Positions 36,201 through 42,764 of a stretch of DNA of 62,390 nt are shown here, one piece after another. Both the position numbers and the translations under genes were made by a program. The stretch is from Bryobacter sp. CoA8 C33 (GTDB taxonomy: Bacteria > Acidobacteriota > Terriglobia > Bryobacterales > Bryobacteraceae). The notes beneath the pieces were generated by a model that saw only the letters and a list, made by a program, of their open reading frames with translations, was not told the origin of the DNA and did not search any database. Location of the stretch: NCBI GenBank assembly GCA_019931185.1, contig JAINDK010000038.1, forward strand, positions 1-62,390, given 5' to 3'. Position 1 is the stretch's first letter. Each line of letters begins with the position of its first letter.

Positions 36201-37039
36201 ACCGGGCCGCCCAGCCGGGCGCCAAACTGATTGCGCACCAGGATGTTGCGGGGAGCGATCGCCGTGCCATCGGCGTTGCTGCCCTGCAGATTGTTGAAAA
36301 AGGTATTTGCATTGAGAACGGTGTTGCGATGGTACTCAAACAAACTGCCGTGATACTCGTTAGTGCCGCTGCGGGTGATCATCTGGATTTGGCCGCTGCC
36401 GCGTCCGAGTTCCGCGTCTGCCGGGGAGGTGACCACGCGGAACTCGGCGATGCGGTCGACGCTGAGGAAGAACGGGTTCGACCGGCCCTGGTTGAGGCGT
36501 GCGTCTTGTGTGTTGACGCCGTCCACCTGGATGTTCAAGGTGCCGATGCGAGCACCGGAAAAGTAGCTGCCGAAAGTCCCGGCCTGGGTGGTGGCCAGTG
36601 TGAGGGCATTGCGGCTGGTGATGGGCAATTCGAGCACGCGCTTGCTTTCGACAACGCCGCCTACCGAGGAGGTGGCGTAGGCAAGATCCGTGCGTGCCTC
36701 CGCGACGACTTCGACGCTGCCCGCCGCCGTTGCCACCTCGAGCGTGACATCGAGGGTCAGCTTGGCGCCTACATCGAGTTGGATCCTTTCGAGCGTCGAC
36801 TTCTTAAACCCGATCATCTCGACGCTCAAGCGGTACTGGCCGGGGTTCAGGGCGGCGAAGGAGAAGAGTCCCTGACGATTGGACCGTACGGCCGTTACGA
36901 CTCCCGTGTTGCGGTTGACCGATTCCACTTTCGCCTCGGGCACGATGGCCCCTGAGGAATCGCGGATGGTGCCGGAAATCGAGCCGTCCGTCATTTGCGC
37001 CAGAGCGCTTGCGGCGGTAAACACGAGCACAAGATACAT
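33278..37039 (-). CDS. TonB-dependent receptor with carboxypeptidase-regulatory-like domain
   Basis: A 1253-residue outer-membrane protein of the large acidobacterial OAR/TonB type. The signal peptide ends ALAQ, a CarboxypepD_reg domain (SISGTIRDSSGAIVPEAKV) covers about residues 18-105, and a plug-like domain with IQVDGVNTQDARLNQG and GSGQIQMITRSGTNEYHGSLF lies at about 115-235. The remainder is a beta-barrel ending in a short aromatic C terminus (RLNF). It probably imports a large or complex nutrient using TonB energy. The substrate is unknown. The start has no Shine-Dalgarno; TATTCT lies 8 nt upstream. Confidence 0.88.
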   Translation of the reverse strand: MYLVLVFTAASALAQMTDGSISGTIRDSSGAIVPEAKVESVNRNTGVVTAVRSNRQGLFSFAALNPGQYRLSVEMIGFKKSTLERIQLDVGAKLTLDVTLEVATAAGSVEVVAEARTDLAYATSSVGGVVESKRVLELPITSRNALTLATTQAGTFGSYFSGARIGTLNIQVDGVNTQDARLNQGRSNPFFLSVDRIAEFRVVTSPADAELGRGSGQIQMITRSGTNEYHGSLFEYHRNTVLNANTFFNNLQGSNADGTAIAPRNILVRNQFGARLGGPVELPKLYNGRNRTFFHVLFEGERIRQRSRVTRTVFTEQARQGIFRFFPGVQNGNASALRPVVDFSGNPVAPAGATGALQTVNLFQFDPNRTRPDASGLVRSALDLMPLPNVFNAGDGLNTAGFTWIQPSGSDTNQISLKLDHNFSERQRFTFSWNRETSQSPNGFQSQRFPNTPGGAVDSPDSAYAFKLFSVVRANLTNEMTVGVLRSRSRSLAPWEVEGGAAALPRINNQPFLLDFVSITDPVLTDNDPQGRLSPNYQYSNNLSWIRGKHNFKAGAAVWFTSTNGFNSFDVMPRVNIGQGILPVANFQNIPGLGANRTAAENMLNDLSGSVASLIQAFNAPGGANPQYLAGEFKARVWRSREHYFFFKDDWRVSRRLTLNIGLRYEFYQVPHDKSGKTAATVGRQAGLFGISGRDETAMFRPGATGGSLSRVELIGPKTANPDALLFRPDRNNFAPAVGLSWSLPWFGENKTIFRAGYSMGYERNSLRIIDVFSGDQPGLRNRVLQPVATFTTLAGVRLPLVPTAAPLEVVPLSDRQQTLRAFDENLRQPYVQNWNASLQRQLPGGLLLDIRYVGNKGTRGIRATNLNETNILENGILDAFRLAQAGQESPLLDRLLQGLRGSASGSTFMRTNATLAGFLAGQSVGAFANYINTQPVAGRNGGLLTVGGFPENFVVVNPQFAAATLAGNFANSSYHSLQIDLSKRFGNGLSVQANYTWAKALGEEEGAGQEMLDSYRTWRNRAIEKRLLSFGAPHVYRGNWLYDLPVGPKRRFFAGTRGLLGRLLEHWQIGAIHNIFSGVPISWDSGRSSFNNFSGDNTATFTAPVSAHLGRIEKRGNGVFFYGGLQSVTDPSVASITNLNSVRDRSTLRAIADKDGRVIAVNPVAGTLGSSPLRYFYGPGYFVLDMNLLKTITIRERVQLQIGTTIDNVLNRAWFTDMDTFLSKNINNVNFGQITGTDNGPRIVILNARLNF

Positions 37040-37047
37040 ATCCGTTC

Positions 37048-37053
37048 AGAATA
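37048..37053 (-). promoter_or_regulatory. -10-like TATTCT of the TonB receptor gene
   Basis: TATTCT on the minus strand at 37053-37048, exactly 8 nt before the ATG at 37039. No clear -35 is visible. The spacing predicts a leaderless transcript. Confidence 0.4.
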
Positions 37054-37146
37054 GCGAACCGCCCCGTGTGATCCTCCTGTCAGCCTGCGCGCCATTCCGC
37101 CGGGTTTTATGGCATCCTACAAAGCGTTGCCACTTTCGGAGGCTTT

Positions 37147-37428
37147 ATGATCACTTGCCCGGCTTGTGGAGCCGATATTGACATTGAAGAAGATGACCTG
37201 GACGAGGGCGATCTGTTTGACTGCACCGAGTGCGGGGCCAATCTTAAAGTTGCGAGCCTGAAACCGCTCGAGCTCATCGCCATCAAGGACAACGGAAGCT
37301 TCGAGCAAGACGAAGAAGACGAAGATTTCGAGGACGAGGACGAGGACGAGGACGAAGAGGAAGAGGAAGACGACGGCTACGAGGATGAGCTCGAAGAAGA
37401 AGAGGATGAAGAGGACGACTGGAATTAG
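37147..37428 (+). CDS. LysW-like zinc-ribbon protein with hyperacidic tail
   Basis: A 93-residue protein. The first about 40 residues resemble the carrier protein LysW/AmCP: CPACGADIDIEEDDLDEGDLFDCTECG, two CxxC knuckles for one zinc, followed by LKPLELIAI. The last about 40 residues are almost only Asp and Glu, ending EEDDWN, similar to the EDWGE end of LysW. In LysW the C-terminal Glu carries the substrate in lysine/arginine synthesis, but here the protein ends in Asn and no lysX/argX-type ligase is nearby. A carrier role is therefore unlikely or altered. GGAGG lies 4 nt before ATG 37147. Confidence 0.8.
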   Translation: MITCPACGADIDIEEDDLDEGDLFDCTECGANLKVASLKPLELIAIKDNGSFEQDEEDEDFEDEDEDEDEEEEEDDGYEDELEEEEDEEDDWN

Positions 37429-37759
37429 GCGGCGTAGCTTTCTGGGAATCGCCGTAATCCTGTTCGCGGAGAATTCCCATGCCGTGATTGCTGGTACTGT
37501 CTTTCGTGAGACGGGTCATGCGTTTGCGGGAGTTGAAGTTTCCCTGACGCCGGATTCGCCCTCGAAAAAGAACAAAAAACAAACATTCCGCTGCAATACC
37601 CGGGGTGAGTTTGCTTTTCGCGTGCCGGCTTCGCCGCAAGAGTACACGCTTGCCGTCAGCCCCGATGGCTATCGTGGGGAGCAAAAGCGCGTCAAAATAT
37701 TAGGGGACGAACGCATCGAGCACAACTTTTTGCTCGACCGTGCAACCAAGGAGAAGTAA
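37406..37759 (+). CDS. Secreted carboxypeptidase-regulatory-like domain protein
   Basis: A small protein (117 residues from ATG 37406; 124 from ATG 37385) with an N-terminal signal (RRRSFLGIAVILFAENSHA) followed by one beta-sandwich of the carboxypeptidase-regulatory type: GTVFRETGHAFAGVEVSLTPD and GEFAFRVPASPQEYTLAV. ATG 37406 starts close to the signal peptide. The gene overlaps the acidic tail of the LysW-like gene in another frame (23 or 44 nt), so translation is probably coupled. It is the second gene of a five-gene plus-strand cluster to 39185. The function is unknown. Confidence 0.75.
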   Translation: MKRTTGIRRRSFLGIAVILFAENSHAVIAGTVFRETGHAFAGVEVSLTPDSPSKKNKKQTFRCNTRGEFAFRVPASPQEYTLAVSPDGYRGEQKRVKILGDERIEHNFLLDRATKEK

Positions 37760-37761
37760 TC

Positions 37762-38157
37762 ATGGCCAAGCGCTCTATTCTGAGCCTGTTGGTGTTAGCG
37801 GCGATCGCCGCCGCTCAGCAGCTACCAGCCCCCACACCCAAGAATCCGCCTTTGTTCAAGGGCGACAAGAACAAGAAGGATGATGGTTCGCGAGTCCTGC
37901 GGGGAGTGGTTCGCGATCCCGCCGATAATCTCGCCGAAGGCGTCGTTGTCAAGCTGAAGGACACCAAGTCGCTGACGATCCGTTCCTTCATCACCAAGGC
38001 TGATGGCGCTTATCACTTCCAGGGACTTTCCGCCGGCACCGATTATGAACTGCGCGCCGAGAAGTCCGATGGCGCTGTGAGTTCAACGAAAACGCTGTCG
38101 GTGTTCGATACCCGGCGGGAACCGGTCATTAATCTCAAGCTCGAAGCCAAGAAATAG
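37762..38157 (+). CDS. Secreted carboxypeptidase-regulatory-like domain protein
   Basis: A 131-residue protein with a signal peptide (MAKRSILSLLVLAAIAAAQQ), a Lys-rich linker, and one CarboxypepD_reg-like sandwich: VLRGVVRDPADNLAEGVVVKL, GAYHFQGLSAGTDYELRA and a final strand VINLKLEAKK. AAGGAG precedes ATG 37762 by 8 nt. It follows the related small protein by 2 nt; the two may have arisen by duplication, although sequence similarity between them is low by eye. Likely periplasmic or attached to the envelope. Confidence 0.78.
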   Translation: MAKRSILSLLVLAAIAAAQQLPAPTPKNPPLFKGDKNKKDDGSRVLRGVVRDPADNLAEGVVVKLKDTKSLTIRSFITKADGAYHFQGLSAGTDYELRAEKSDGAVSSTKTLSVFDTRREPVINLKLEAKK

Positions 38158-38166
38158 GAGTCGACC

Positions 38167-38709
38167 ATGCGCACACGGCGTACCGTTTTGGCGGCAATTT
38201 CCGCCGCCACGCTGCTTCCGGGGGCTGACCCGATGACCGTGCGGGACCTCGCCGGCAAAGCCGTGACGATCATGCCCGGAAAGGACGTCACGGTGGTCAC
38301 GTTCATTTCGACGCAGTGCCCGATCTCGAACGATTACAACGATCGGATGATCTCGCTACACAACAAATTTACGGGGAAGGGAGTCAAGTTCTTCTTCGTG
38401 AATGCCAATTCAACAGAGCCCCTGGCGGTTGTCGCCGAGCATGCCAAGGCGGTTGGATTTCCGTTTCCGGTCTATAAGGACGAGAACGCCGCCGACAAGC
38501 TGAATGCGCAGGTGACTCCCGAATCTTTTGTTTTCGACAAAACGGGTGAGCTTCTCTATCACGGCTATGTCGATGATGCCCGCAACGCAGCGCGTGTGCA
38601 GAACCATGGCTTGCGGGACGCCATTGAAGCCGCACTGGCCGGCAAAGGTGTCTCCCAAGCCAACACGAAGGCCTTTGGTTGCACGATCAAGCGAGCGAGG
38701 CGGAGTTGA
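38167..38709 (+). CDS. Thioredoxin-fold redoxin family protein
   Basis: A 180-residue exported protein (signal MRTRRTVLAAISAATLLPGA) with a thioredoxin fold of the AhpC/TSA-redoxin kind: VTVVTFISTQCPISNDYNDRM carries a single active-site Cys (CPIS) in place of CxxC. TPESFVFDKTG holds the cis-Pro. A C-terminal FGCTIKR gives a possible resolving Cys. This suggests a peroxiredoxin-like or atypical thiol role. GGAG lies 6 nt before ATG 38167. The TlpA-like gene overlaps by 1 nt (TGATG), so the two redox proteins are made together. Confidence 0.85.
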   Translation: MRTRRTVLAAISAATLLPGADPMTVRDLAGKAVTIMPGKDVTVVTFISTQCPISNDYNDRMISLHNKFTGKGVKFFFVNANSTEPLAVVAEHAKAVGFPFPVYKDENAADKLNAQVTPESFVFDKTGELLYHGYVDDARNAARVQNHGLRDAIEAALAGKGVSQANTKAFGCTIKRARRS

Positions 38710-39185
38710 TGCGGAATCTGCTTTTGTTGCCGCTGGCCGGGTGTCTGCTGGCGGCGCCCCCCGTCAAGCTGAATCCGGTGGACGAGGCCGGATATCAGAA
38801 ACAGGTTGCCGCCCGGAAGGGTAAAGTGTTGCTCGTTAATTTCTGGGCCACCTGGTGTGAACCGTGCCGCAAGGAAATGCCGGAACTGGGCCGCATGCAG
38901 ACCAGCCTGCGCTCGCGGGGTTTTGAGCTGCTGACGATTTCCGCCGATGAGCCGGAAGATGAGAAAGCCGCGGTGGCTTTTCTGGTCAAGGCGGGCATAC
39001 CGGACCCTGCGTATCTGAAGCGTGTGAAGAACGACGACCGCTTTATCAACTCAATCGATGCGAAGTGGTCTGGCGCGCTGCCGGCTCTGGTGCTTTACGA
39101 TCAGAGTGGTAAGAAAGTCCGGACTTGGGTCGGTGAATCCGATCTGAAGGCGGTGGAGGCCGCGATCAAGAAGTTGCTGCTCTAG
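38709..39185 (+). CDS. TlpA/ResA-like thiol-disulfide oxidoreductase, possible lipoprotein
   Basis: A 158-residue thioredoxin-fold protein with CxxC at C50 and C53 (FWATWCEPCRKEMP), the usual WCxxC of TlpA/ResA that reduces disulfides in the periplasm. The N-terminal LAGC (C12) matches a lipobox, so it may be membrane-anchored. The cis-Pro region reads GALPALVLYD. The start ATG 38709 shares bases with the redoxin stop. It ends the cluster begun by the LysW-like gene and converges with lnt. Confidence 0.87.
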   Translation: MRNLLLLPLAGCLLAAPPVKLNPVDEAGYQKQVAARKGKVLLVNFWATWCEPCRKEMPELGRMQTSLRSRGFELLTISADEPEDEKAAVAFLVKAGIPDPAYLKRVKNDDRFINSIDAKWSGALPALVLYDQSGKKVRTWVGESDLKAVEAAIKKLLL

Positions 39186-39196
39186 GGCGGGAGGAG

Positions 39197-40678
39197 TTAG
39201 GAGAAGCGCCCGTCCATCCAGTGGGCCACCAGCAGGCTCAAGAGCCCGAGAGCGAGGGCATTCCAGGCGAAGACATCGCCCAACCTGCTATAGAGAGTTT
39301 TCCGAAACGCAGTGGCGTACTGCAGCCTCCCCTCGATGAGGCGATTCGGGGTCAACTCGTCGATCACGCGGCCCGCGGGATCAATACTTACTGTGTAGCC
39401 GTCGTTGGTGGGACGCAGCAGCCAGCGCTCATTCTCGGCGGCCCGCATGCGCGCGAGCAGGAGGTGCTGATCCCGCGCCGCTGATTGGCCGAAGTAGCCA
39501 TCGTTGGAGAGATTGATAAGTACTTCGGCGCCCTTGTCGACAAAGGCGCGCACATGATGGGGAAACGCCGATTCATAGCAGATAAAGACACCGAGCTTGC
39601 CGGCCGGGGTGCCAAAGACTTTAAGGTCCGTGCCTCGCTGAAAGGTGCCTGCTTCGTGAGATACTTTCCCGACCACGGCGCTGAAGACGGGAGGGACAAA
39701 CTCCCCGAACGGCACCAGATTCATCTTGTCGTAAACGCCAGCGGGGTCGCCTGAGGCAGTGAGCAATTGGGCAGAGTTGAAGGGGTTGCCTTCTGAATCG
39801 AAACGCACCGTGCCCAGCAGGAACGGCGCCTCGACCAGACGCGCCACGCTGCCCACCTGCTCGCGGAACTCGCTGTCAATCTCGTAATACAAACTAGCTG
39901 GCACCTCGGGCCAGAGAAGGAGAGAGGGTTTGCGCCTTTTCGCATCGAGCCCGCCGGCAAGGGTGATCCGCGCCAGCCGGTCATAGATGCGCTTGACCTG
40001 CTCGTTGGTCAGCCGCTCGTCTTCCGGCAGATTGGGCTGCACAGCCAGCGCGTTCATGTCTCCGGCCTTGACATCGGGCAACGCGGGCAGGAGGTAAAGC
40101 GCCAGAAGCGGGGCGCACCAAGCCAACTGCAGCCGGTCCCATCGCAGGTACCAGCAGGCGACCGAGGACGAGAGCAGGGCAAAGACGAAGCTTAGGCCGT
40201 AGACCCCGAAGAGGGGCGCGAGCCGCATGGGTATACCCATGTCGATGCCGGCATTGCCGAGCAGCAACCAGGTAAAGCCCAACTCCGCATGCGTCCGCTC
40301 CAGGCCCACCCACAACAAGGCCAACGCCGGCGGCGCCCATCGCGCTCCGAGCAGATTTCCCGCCGCCAGTCCGTAAAGGCCGAGATGCAGTCCCTTGAGC
40401 AGGGCGAAGCCGGCAAACAGCAAAAGGGCTACCCATTCCGGCACGCCCCCGTGGCGGGCGAGCGTACCTTCGATCCAGTAACAGGTGCCGCCCCACTGCA
40501 CCATGCCCGCCACCCATCCGAGCAGGAAGCGCTGCCGTGCCGAGTACTCCCCGGCCACCGCAATCAGAATCGGCGCCAGCGCGAAGGGCGCGAAAATGCG
40601 TAGCGCCGGAGCGGGCTGGATCAGCACAAGTAACAGCCCCGTGGCCAACGCCAGCGTCCACTTAGCAGCCGGCTTCAT
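39197..40678 (-). CDS. lnt: Apolipoprotein N-acyltransferase
   Basis: A 493-residue inner-membrane enzyme that adds the third acyl chain to lipoproteins. It has an N-terminal set of about seven membrane helices, then a nitrilase domain with the catalytic Glu in LLLWPEVPAS, Lys in YDKMNLVPFGEFVP and nucleophile Cys in LGVFICYESAFP. One C-terminal helix precedes the end. ATG 40678 is the start; the longer open frame to 40849 is antisense coding of lipA. It overlaps lipA by 17 nt and forms the operon SPOR-lipA-lnt. Confidence 0.95.
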   Translation of the reverse strand: MKPAAKWTLALATGLLLVLIQPAPALRIFAPFALAPILIAVAGEYSARQRFLLGWVAGMVQWGGTCYWIEGTLARHGGVPEWVALLLFAGFALLKGLHLGLYGLAAGNLLGARWAPPALALLWVGLERTHAELGFTWLLLGNAGIDMGIPMRLAPLFGVYGLSFVFALLSSSVACWYLRWDRLQLAWCAPLLALYLLPALPDVKAGDMNALAVQPNLPEDERLTNEQVKRIYDRLARITLAGGLDAKRRKPSLLLWPEVPASLYYEIDSEFREQVGSVARLVEAPFLLGTVRFDSEGNPFNSAQLLTASGDPAGVYDKMNLVPFGEFVPPVFSAVVGKVSHEAGTFQRGTDLKVFGTPAGKLGVFICYESAFPHHVRAFVDKGAEVLINLSNDGYFGQSAARDQHLLLARMRAAENERWLLRPTNDGYTVSIDPAGRVIDELTPNRLIEGRLQYATAFRKTLYSRLGDVFAWNALALGLLSLLVAHWMDGRFS

Positions 40679-41564
40679 GCGCCACCAGATCCGCCATGTA
40701 GCTGGATCGCACAAAGGGACCGGCGAAGACGGCGCGGAAACCGATCGATCGCCCAAAGGCCTTCCATTCTTCGTATTCCGCCGGCTCGACAAAGCGCGCC
40801 ACGGCACGATTGCGCCGCGTTGGTTGCAGGTATTGGCCAATCGTGGCAATGTCGGTCAGTCCATCCCGCCGCAAATCCCGCAACAGCTGCTTCACTTCCT
40901 CGTGTTTCTCACCAAGTCCGACCATGAGTCCCGATTTTGTCAGAATCGCGGGATGTGAAGTCTTGGCGTAGCGCAGCACGGCGAGACTTTGGTTGTAGTC
41001 TGCCTGCGGGCGCACGCGCCGGTAGAGCCGCGCGATGGTCTCCATGTTGTGGTTAAAAACGTGGGGTCCGGCGGCAAGCACGCGCTCGACGGCGCTGGTA
41101 TCGCCATTGAAATCGGGTGTCAGGGTCTCTATTTGCGCCTCCGGCAGCGCCTGACGCACCGCGAGCACGGTCTCGGCCCAATGGCCTGAGCCGCCGTCGG
41201 GCAACTCGTCCCGGTTGACGCTGGTGATCACCACGTAGCGCAAAGCCATCTCAGCGGCTTGCCGGGCGACATTGGCCGGTTCCTGGGCATCGAGGCCGAA
41301 GGGCTTTTTTTTCGGGTCGCCTTTGGGCACGCTGCAAAAGGTGCAGCCGCGGGTGCAAAGATTCCCGAGAATCATGAAGGTTGCCGCCCGCCGCGAAAAG
41401 CACTCATGCAGATTCGGGCAACGCGCCGACTCGCAGACAGTGTGCAGATACTTGCCGCGCAACTCGCGCTTCAGTTCGGTGACGGCACGGTAATCCGATT
41501 GCGGCTTACGCAGGAACTCTGGCAATCGCCGCCGGTTCGCTGTACTTCCGATTTGAACGAGCAT
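40662..41564 (-). CDS. lipA: Lipoyl synthase
   Basis: A 300-residue radical-SAM enzyme that inserts two sulfurs into octanoyl groups to give lipoyl cofactors. The auxiliary [4Fe-4S] Cys are C44, C49 and C55 (CESARCPNLHEC), and the radical-SAM cluster is C70, C74 and C77 (CTRGCTFC). SVNRDELPDGG and the C-terminal RSSYMAD (Ser ligand) are diagnostic. ATG 41564 has a GGGA-type site just upstream; an upstream ATG at 41744 lies within the SPOR gene. It follows the SPOR gene by 10 nt and overlaps lnt. Confidence 0.97.
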   Translation of the reverse strand: MLVQIGSTANRRRLPEFLRKPQSDYRAVTELKRELRGKYLHTVCESARCPNLHECFSRRAATFMILGNLCTRGCTFCSVPKGDPKKKPFGLDAQEPANVARQAAEMALRYVVITSVNRDELPDGGSGHWAETVLAVRQALPEAQIETLTPDFNGDTSAVERVLAAGPHVFNHNMETIARLYRRVRPQADYNQSLAVLRYAKTSHPAILTKSGLMVGLGEKHEEVKQLLRDLRRDGLTDIATIGQYLQPTRRNRAVARFVEPAEYEEWKAFGRSIGFRAVFAGPFVRSSYMADLVAHEAGC

Positions 41565-41574
41565 CTCGTCCCGG

Positions 41575-42207
41575 TTAGAATGAGCGCGGGAAAGGCTTGA
41601 AGCCCAGCCCGGTGAGCTTGTCGAGAATGTCGCCTTTTTCCGAGCGCTCCATGGGGCCCACGAGCACCCGGAAGATCTGGTCGTTGTCGCTGGGCGCGAT
41701 CCAGGTGTTGAAGCCTTTGCCCTTGAGCACCTTGGCCACGACATCGGCTTCAGCCCGGCCCACAGCCGCTACCTGAAGGAAATAGCTGCCTTTCGGTGGT
41801 ACGCCAGCGCCAACCTCTGCCCCCGAGGCGGCCGTTTTTGGCTCTTCCTTCCTGGCTTCTGCCTTGGGGGCCTCCTGCTTATTGGGGGGAGTCTCTTTCT
41901 TGGGTTCTTCCTTGCGAGGTTCTGGCTTGGCCACGACTTTTTCGGAAGGCGCTTGTGCTGCTCCGCCTGCCGCCGCGCTTGCCTTCGGTCCCGGCTTGTC
42001 GATGATGATCGGATTCGTAGTGGCGGGTGTCTCCGCCGGCTTCCGCGCGCTAGCGACATCGGTACCGGGCGCGGGTGAGGAGTTCTTGCCCAGGATATAT
42101 CCCATGACAAAGAAGACCCCCAGCAATACGACTACGATGAAGAAAACACTGAGCAGTTGACGATTGCCCAGCACCAGTTCAAATTCGCCTTCTTCGTTAC
42201 GCGGCAT
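41575..42207 (-). CDS. SPOR-domain membrane protein
   Basis: A 210-residue bitopic inner-membrane protein. A short cytoplasmic N terminus leads into one helix (LLSVFFIVVVLLGVFFVMGYILG, about residues 19-41). A long Lys/Pro/Glu/Ala-rich periplasmic linker follows, and a C-terminal SPOR domain (SYFLQVAAVGRAEADVVAKVL, FRVLVGPM) completes it. SPOR domains bind denuded septal peptidoglycan, so a cell-division or envelope role is likely. It is the first gene of the SPOR-lipA-lnt operon. A complete promoter (TTGACG, 17 bp, TATACC) ends 8 nt before the ATG. Confidence 0.88.
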   Translation of the reverse strand: MPRNEEGEFELVLGNRQLLSVFFIVVVLLGVFFVMGYILGKNSSPAPGTDVASARKPAETPATTNPIIIDKPGPKASAAAGGAAQAPSEKVVAKPEPRKEEPKKETPPNKQEAPKAEARKEEPKTAASGAEVGAGVPPKGSYFLQVAAVGRAEADVVAKVLKGKGFNTWIAPSDNDQIFRVLVGPMERSEKGDILDKLTGLGFKPFPRSF

Positions 42208-42215
42208 ACGTCTAG

Positions 42216-42244
42216 GGTATAACGAGTGCGGAACCCGCCGTCAA
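42216..42244 (-). promoter_or_regulatory. Sigma70-type promoter of the SPOR-lipA-lnt operon, leaderless spacing
   Basis: Minus strand TTGACG (42244-42239), a 17-bp spacer, TATACC (42221-42216), then 8 nt to ATG 42207. This is the best-formed promoter of the set, and its predicted start point falls at the start codon. Confidence 0.65.
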
Positions 42245-42289
42245 CCCAAACTTGCTGATTCCAAAATGTTTTCCTGGGCGATCCCGCGT

Positions 42290-42295
42290 GATAAT
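42290..42295 (+). promoter_or_regulatory. -10-like GATAAT before the thioesterase gene
   Basis: GATAAT at 42290-42295 is 7 nt before ATG 42303. It contains an in-frame ATG (42294), which is therefore probably not the start codon. No strong -35 is visible. Confidence 0.4.
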
Positions 42296-42302
42296 GACAC
42301 TT

Positions 42303-42764
42303 ATGATGCTTGAGCGCATCCAGCAGTGGATAAAAGCAGGGGGCCCGATGCCCGTCTGCCAGACCCTTGGCATGAGCGTAACCAGTGTGGAGTCTGGTCT
42401 GGCGCGCTGCCGGCTCGAAGCTGATGCCCGCCACTTCAACCCGTTTGGCACGGTACATGGCGGCATACTTGGTGACTTGGCTGATCTGGCGATGGGTATG
42501 GCGTTCATGTCGACGCTCGAGCCGTCGCAGGCTTTGGCCACGATCGAGTTGAAGATCAACTTTGTCCGGCCGGCGCGCGTGGGTCCGTTGATGGCGGAGG
42601 CGCGTGTTGTGCATCGCGGCCGCACAACCGGGCTGATCGAGTGTTCGATTCTCAATGCCGAGGCCAAGCTCGTGGCCCGCGCCAGTTCGACCTGCATGGT
42701 CGTCGAGGATGAGCGGGCACAGGTCTGGCAGACCCAAATCGCCACTGAGGAATCTCCCGAATGA
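42303..42764 (+). CDS. PaaI family hotdog thioesterase
   Basis: A 153-residue hotdog-fold acyl-CoA thioesterase. RHFNPFGTVHGGILGDLADLAMG holds the HGG motif and the catalytic acidic residue region of the PaaI/YbgC-like group. ATIELKINFVRPA is the central strand and LVARASSTCMVV the last. The family hydrolyses aromatic or medium-chain acyl-CoA thioesters. ATG 42303 is chosen over 42294 because the latter sits inside a -10-like element. Its stop overlaps the GNAT-BstA gene (ATGA), so they are co-transcribed. Confidence 0.9.
   Translation: MMLERIQQWIKAGGPMPVCQTLGMSVTSVESGLARCRLEADARHFNPFGTVHGGILGDLADLAMGMAFMSTLEPSQALATIELKINFVRPARVGPLMAEARVVHRGRTTGLIECSILNAEAKLVARASSTCMVVEDERAQVWQTQIATEESPE

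Noticed and set aside
35024-36955. 643-residue plus-strand open frame
   Set aside because: Antisense shadow of the TonB receptor; Ala/Gly/Glu-rich, no signal peptide or domain.
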